Origin: Megamerina dolium
Lineage: Eukaryota > Arthropoda > Insecta > Diptera > Megamerinidae
Direction: 5' to 3'
Length of the DNA: 64,000 bases
NCBI GenBank assembly: GCA_963854835.1
Contig: OY978530.1
Location: 27,556,637-27,620,636, forward strand
The notes under the pieces were generated by a model. The model saw only the letters and a list, made by a program, of their open reading frames with translations. It did no database searches and was not told the DNA's origin. Shown piece after piece: positions 60,255 to 64,000 of the stretch. Position numbers and translations under genes: made by a program. The first letter of the stretch is position 1; every line of letters starts with the position of its first letter.

Positions 60255-61763
60255 AAAAGGCACAAATTCTAAGATAAAATACCTGATTTTTCTAGTTTGC
60301 TGCTCAGTAAGTGATTTTTATTCTGTTATAAAACTTCGATTTGATTAGAATGATCAGTTTTAATTTAATTTTTTTTTTTACAATAAAAAAATTAGTTGAA
60401 AATAATTTGTCAGTTGGCTTATACATTTTTGTGGAAGAAAAAAAATAGCAAGAAATCCTAAAGGAAAGGTATTTGCAAAAGAAGGCAAACGCAATGCCGA
60501 GGATAAGTGGTACAACCAACTTTGCAAGTTTTCTCAAGCTACTAGGAGCCACACCCAAACAATCCACTGAAGCTTGCATCACTCTTGCACAAAACAGATC
60601 TCGTCGTTGCCGCTGGGAGTACCTCGAAGCTATAAGTTCCCGAAAAATATTTCAATAATAATATCATAAAACTACCTTTAAATCGAAATTTTACAATAAT
60701 AAGTTGCAGCGGTTTCCGGGGGGCGAACATATTTTAATCAGTTGGCAAAGGAACCGCTCAGTTTATTTTTATGTCATAAAATTTAGTGCTCATTAATTGG
60801 AGATGCATTCCCTGATTTAGCACAAGATTATTTTCCTTTTTTTTTTTTCTTTTTGGTTTTTAATCGATTTTCACAGTTTTTGATTATCTAAATTATCTAA
60901 AGATGTCAGTATACTACTTATACAAGTTTCTTTTTCGCGTTTTTGCTTAACAATAATAAGTATATATATATGATTATAGATATATGATATATAGATATGA
61001 TTACTTTCCCCTTTAAACTTAATCACACGAAGCCAAACTAATTAACATTTAGCGCATCTGAATACAACATATGAACGGCGTCATCAAACGCCACGCTGCA
61101 TCAAACTTCGCTGAGCTCAACGTCGCCACGATGGACAGTTGTAATTTATGTTTGATTTTTATATGAAGTATCACCTTTACTTTTAGTGTGGCTTCTTAAA
61201 CACTTTCTTCACATTAGTTAATAGATTATTTTGATTTTGTTTATTAGTTCTTTCAGTCATACCTGAACATGTATACACATTTCTTTTATACATTTTATAC
61301 ATTTTATTTATATTATAAATTAACAAATTTTATAAAATGAAATGCTAAACATTTTTCTGTATATAGGATATACTATGTGTATAGGGTATACTTAAGCTAA
61401 AGTCGAATGAAAACAAAACTATTCATTCATTAACATGGGTGGGTGGGTATAGACCAACGGGAAAATCACATATTTTGTGCCCTATCGTATGGTTGTAGTT
61501 GGTTTGTTTGTGCCAAAATCCTTCTTGTCTGTCCGAGTTTGTCTGGTGTCCTTGTGTCTCGTTATTTTTGAATTTGATAATCTGCATACTGTACATTTTT
61601 GTACTGCTTTCAAGGTATGATGAAGAAGCAACCCCATTCCCATTTGCCCTGAGCTAAGCTGAAGCAATACTAGGTATGCAGATCCGTTCCCTAATCATGC
61701 ACCTACCCATACCCCAATTGGTTAATTTTTGGTTCTTGCAGCAGTTAGGCAAAAGGTTTGTTA
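60255..61763 (+). repeat. Gypsy-2 3' LTR, second segment
   Basis: It matches 34,555-36,322 of the 5' LTR with indels. It lacks about 300 bp present there (34,800-35,130) and has a 45-bp extra piece near 61,090-61,135. Homology fades at TTAGGCAAAAGGTTTGTTAC. Penelope-like coding sequence begins immediately after. Confidence 0.65.
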
Positions 61764-62268
61764 CAACGTAGAAAAACCAATTTGTAATCTTGACAACAAA
61801 CCAAGATACTATAGCATTAAGTACATCCCCAGACTCACAGATATAGAAAAACTTAATAAGAGAATAATTAACAACAACAACATCTTCTTTGCATACAAAT
61901 CAAATCAAACTTCTCTATTCTTCGAGCTCTATTCTTACGAATTTGCGTGCCAAGGTAATGACGATAACAAATGCGATCAGATACAGATAGCTACAACTAT
62001 GAAAGAATTGGGGATGAGACTCTCTGAGCATATATCAAATATCAAAAACAAAAAATTAGCAACAGCACTTGCACAGCATATATTCGACACTGGACATACA
62101 GCTGATTTTGATAACACGACAATATTAGACATAAAGAATAAACAAAAAATCGGTATACGTTAGAGACACTAAGAATGCAAGAAAAAATACGAAGAGCCAT
62201 GAACACGAAAGAAGACAAAGATAACATATGTTATATTCGGCTTATTTCTTTGCACTAAAATAGTATGT
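61764..62268 (+). pseudogene. Penelope-like element, linker and GIY-YIG endonuclease part (3' half)
   Basis: It reads KPRYYSIKYIPRLTDIEKLN, then YEFACQGNDDNKCDQIQIAT, MRLSEHISNIKNKKLATALA, QHIFDTGHTADFDNT and, after a frameshift near 62,155, TLETLRMQEKIRRAMNTKED. These are the conserved blocks of the Penelope GIY-YIG domain; the YIG-like strand, usually YIGTT, reads QIATT, so the catalytic tyrosine and glycine are lost. It fits directly downstream of the RT half ending at 29,608. Confidence 0.85.
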
Positions 62269-62299
62269 GCAAAGAAATACTTTTTATATAAAACTTTTA

Positions 62300-62550
62300 A
62301 TATAGGCCCAGTCAATGTGTTTTCGTGTTGAGTCAGGAGTCAAGAGAGCAGAGACCATACTTTTTGCTTCCGCTTCTTTATACGTCTTGAAGAAAGCAAC
62401 CACAATCAGTCCTTTCTTTGACTTTATGTAGCTGCTTGCAGCCTTCGCAACATTGAAACCACGAGTTAGTCGATTGACTTGTAAGCCTTAATCCAGTTTA
62501 TTTAAAATTTCAGCCTTTTGTCCCAAAGTAAATGTATTGTTTTTAGGTAA
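62300..62550 (-). pseudogene. Pogo/Tigger-type transposase N-terminus (CENP-B-like helix-turn-helix)
   Basis: The minus-strand frame reads TFTLGQKAEILNKLD, a stop, GLQVNRLTRGFNVAKAASSY, then IKSKKGLIVVAFFKTYKEAE. This follows the CENPB_N DNA-binding helix-turn-helix (usually LTLxxKxxILxxLDEGxSVxxLAxxFNVAKSTVxxIKK). One codon of that block is a TAA. The domain binds transposon ends. Nothing of the DDE catalytic domain is seen, and the frame closes near 62,290. Confidence 0.7.
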
Positions 62551-64000
62551 AGACGACTTTATACCGCTTTATACAACTTTATACCACTTTGCAAATAAAT
62601 CTCAACTAAACCTTCCAAACAAACACATACATATGTATATAGAAATATCATCATAAAATATTTTTGGGGAATCACCTTTATATTTTTCTTCTTGTTTCCA
62701 AGATTCAAGAACAAACGAAATAGTAGTTCTAAATTACACGTACATAAATGAAAACACAAAAATCGCTCTAAAATTAGAACCTGAAGTTCTTTCACTTATA
62801 GTATTACTTGTAATTTTTAATTGATTGCACACTTTTTAGACCTGAATTTGGGTATAGTTAAAAATCCTTACGTAAATGCTATAAAATGCAAATTATGTTT
62901 TTCTCTCACTTATATTTAGTATTATTTCTGATTTTTATTAGGTTGTACATTTGTGGACTTATAGTAAATTAGCTTAAACTAATTAACCAATAAATTGAGT
63001 ATATTTCTCGCAAGGACTTAATTAAGAATATCTTCCTTAATTAAACTTAACTCGAAAAAGGTCATTACCCTAGTATTATTGTCACCTAAGACTATCAGTT
63101 TCCTTTGGTTTCACACAATACCGAACCGGAGAGTTTGATTTTATCTCATAGTGTTATAAGTTGGCAATACCTTACAGGCATTTTACAGAAGCTCTTAAAA
63201 AAGGCTTTCTATGAAAGCGTAAATCAAAAGGATATAATTAGTTTTCAATTATTTTAGTTGCTCACTTTTCGGTTTTTCTCTGTGTAGTTCGTTCAAGCAT
63301 ATGTAATTGTGTTTGCTATATTTTTTGTAGTTCGTCATTACACTGATGGAGCATTATGAAATAGAATTTGTTAAAAAATAAAAACCAATTGGTTGACGAA
63401 GCCAATTTGGTAAGATGTAGCAAAGCGAGAAGGTAAGGCCTTGCTTTTATACTTGCTTTATAGTAATTTTTAAAGATATTTTAAGCAAAGAGAGATGGTA
63501 AGGCATTTGGCCTTATACTTGTTTTATAGTATTTTTAAAGGTCTTTTGAGCAGAGCGATTTCTAATTTCGAACAAAAATATAATAAAATATACGGACGGC
63601 TAAGGCCTACAAGATACAAGTAAAGTCTTTTTTTCATACCTTTTTATTCATTTCAACTACAGGGTAAGTATGTACAAATGCATTTGTGCATTTGGTATGC
63701 ATATGGTGATAATCTTAGATACAACCTTAAGCGGGAACTTCTTGAAATAATTCTGCAAAAGTGTGTAGTGTCGGAAATAGGTTTCTGTTTAAATTTGTGT
63801 AACATTATAAGCATAAATATAATTGTGTCTAAATATTTGACATATTATGTAAGTATTGACAGTAAGTCAAAATATAATATTGAATTATGATATAGTTTAC
63901 ATTTAATATAGAATACGTTAATATACAATTATTTTAGCTTAGATTGTAGTACATTTTTTTCATATGTTATTATAGAATTCTTTAATTGTTCCACTTATAT
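62551..64000. other. AT-rich DNA without genes; small tandem repeats
   Basis: No coding similarity recognised. An imperfect duplication of about 70 bp occurs at 63,418-63,560 (GGTAAGGC..., TTATACTTG(C/T)TTTATAGTA). Near 62,555-62,590 a short run of CTTTATAC units recurs. Confidence 0.5.

Overview
This looks like a window of repeat-packed insect nuclear DNA. It is AT-rich and has no operon-like gene packing. It carries insect-type transposable elements of almost every class: BEL/Pao, Ty3/gypsy including an env-bearing errantivirus, jockey, RTE and LOA-type LINEs, Penelope-like, Helitron, Tc1/mariner, pogo, MITEs and a tRNA-derived SINE. The combination fits a higher fly (Diptera, perhaps a tephritid), but no intact host gene is present to settle the species. 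The only host-gene homology I see is a dead fragment of the translocon-associated protein gamma gene (SSR3) near 11.3-11.7 kb.

Layout. 1-3.1 kb: a degraded zinc-finger ORF, a Ty3/gypsy integrase remnant with part of an LTR, and a 5'-truncated Tc1/mariner-like element, all on the minus strand. 4.2-7.4 kb: a broken BEL/Pao gag with a 3' LTR. 7.6-9.8 kb: an RTE LINE lacking its endonuclease, with an 11-bp target-site duplication (TSD). 10.1-10.5 kb: a tRNA-derived SINE. 11.3-11.7 kb: the SSR3 pseudogene. 11.8-15.1 kb: a dipteran repeat with 310-bp internal repeats and (TA)n arrays, duplicated at its end, one copy being invaded by a TTAA-flanked DNA element. 16.7-28.2 kb: fragments of a LOA-type LINE (two), RTE (three), a Helitron helicase, a 410-bp MITE and a mariner tail.

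28.3-62.3 kb is one large nested structure. A Penelope-like element has its reverse transcriptase at 28.3-29.6 kb and its endonuclease domain at 61.8-62.3 kb. It is split by a Ty3/gypsy element (called gypsy-2 here) with long LTRs (about 1.6-1.9 kb) and a tRNA-Lys-type primer site at 36,333. Gypsy-2 was then invaded repeatedly: a BEL/Pao element in its 5' LTR (29,697-34,506); another LTR fragment that itself holds a full-length jockey LINE (36,818-41,406, 12-bp TSD); a Tc1/mariner-like element (41,725-43,010); an errantivirus (44,277-52,693, 4-bp TSD) that contains an apparently intact Tc1 element and a SINE; a truncated jockey copy in the integrase; and a SINE in the 3' LTR that was later hit by a LOA-type LINE (12-bp TSD). 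62.3-64 kb holds a pogo/CENP-B-type DNA-binding remnant and otherwise unremarkable AT-rich DNA.

Function. Nearly everything is decayed. The one uninterrupted complete-length coding gene is the Tc1 transposase at 45,499-46,539. Next best are jockey ORF1 (a single nonsense codon), jockey ORF2 (one frameshift) and the BEL gag at 31-33 kb. LTR pairs and nesting give a relative order: Penelope-like oldest, then gypsy-2, then the errantivirus, with the 29.7-34.5 kb BEL element among the youngest.
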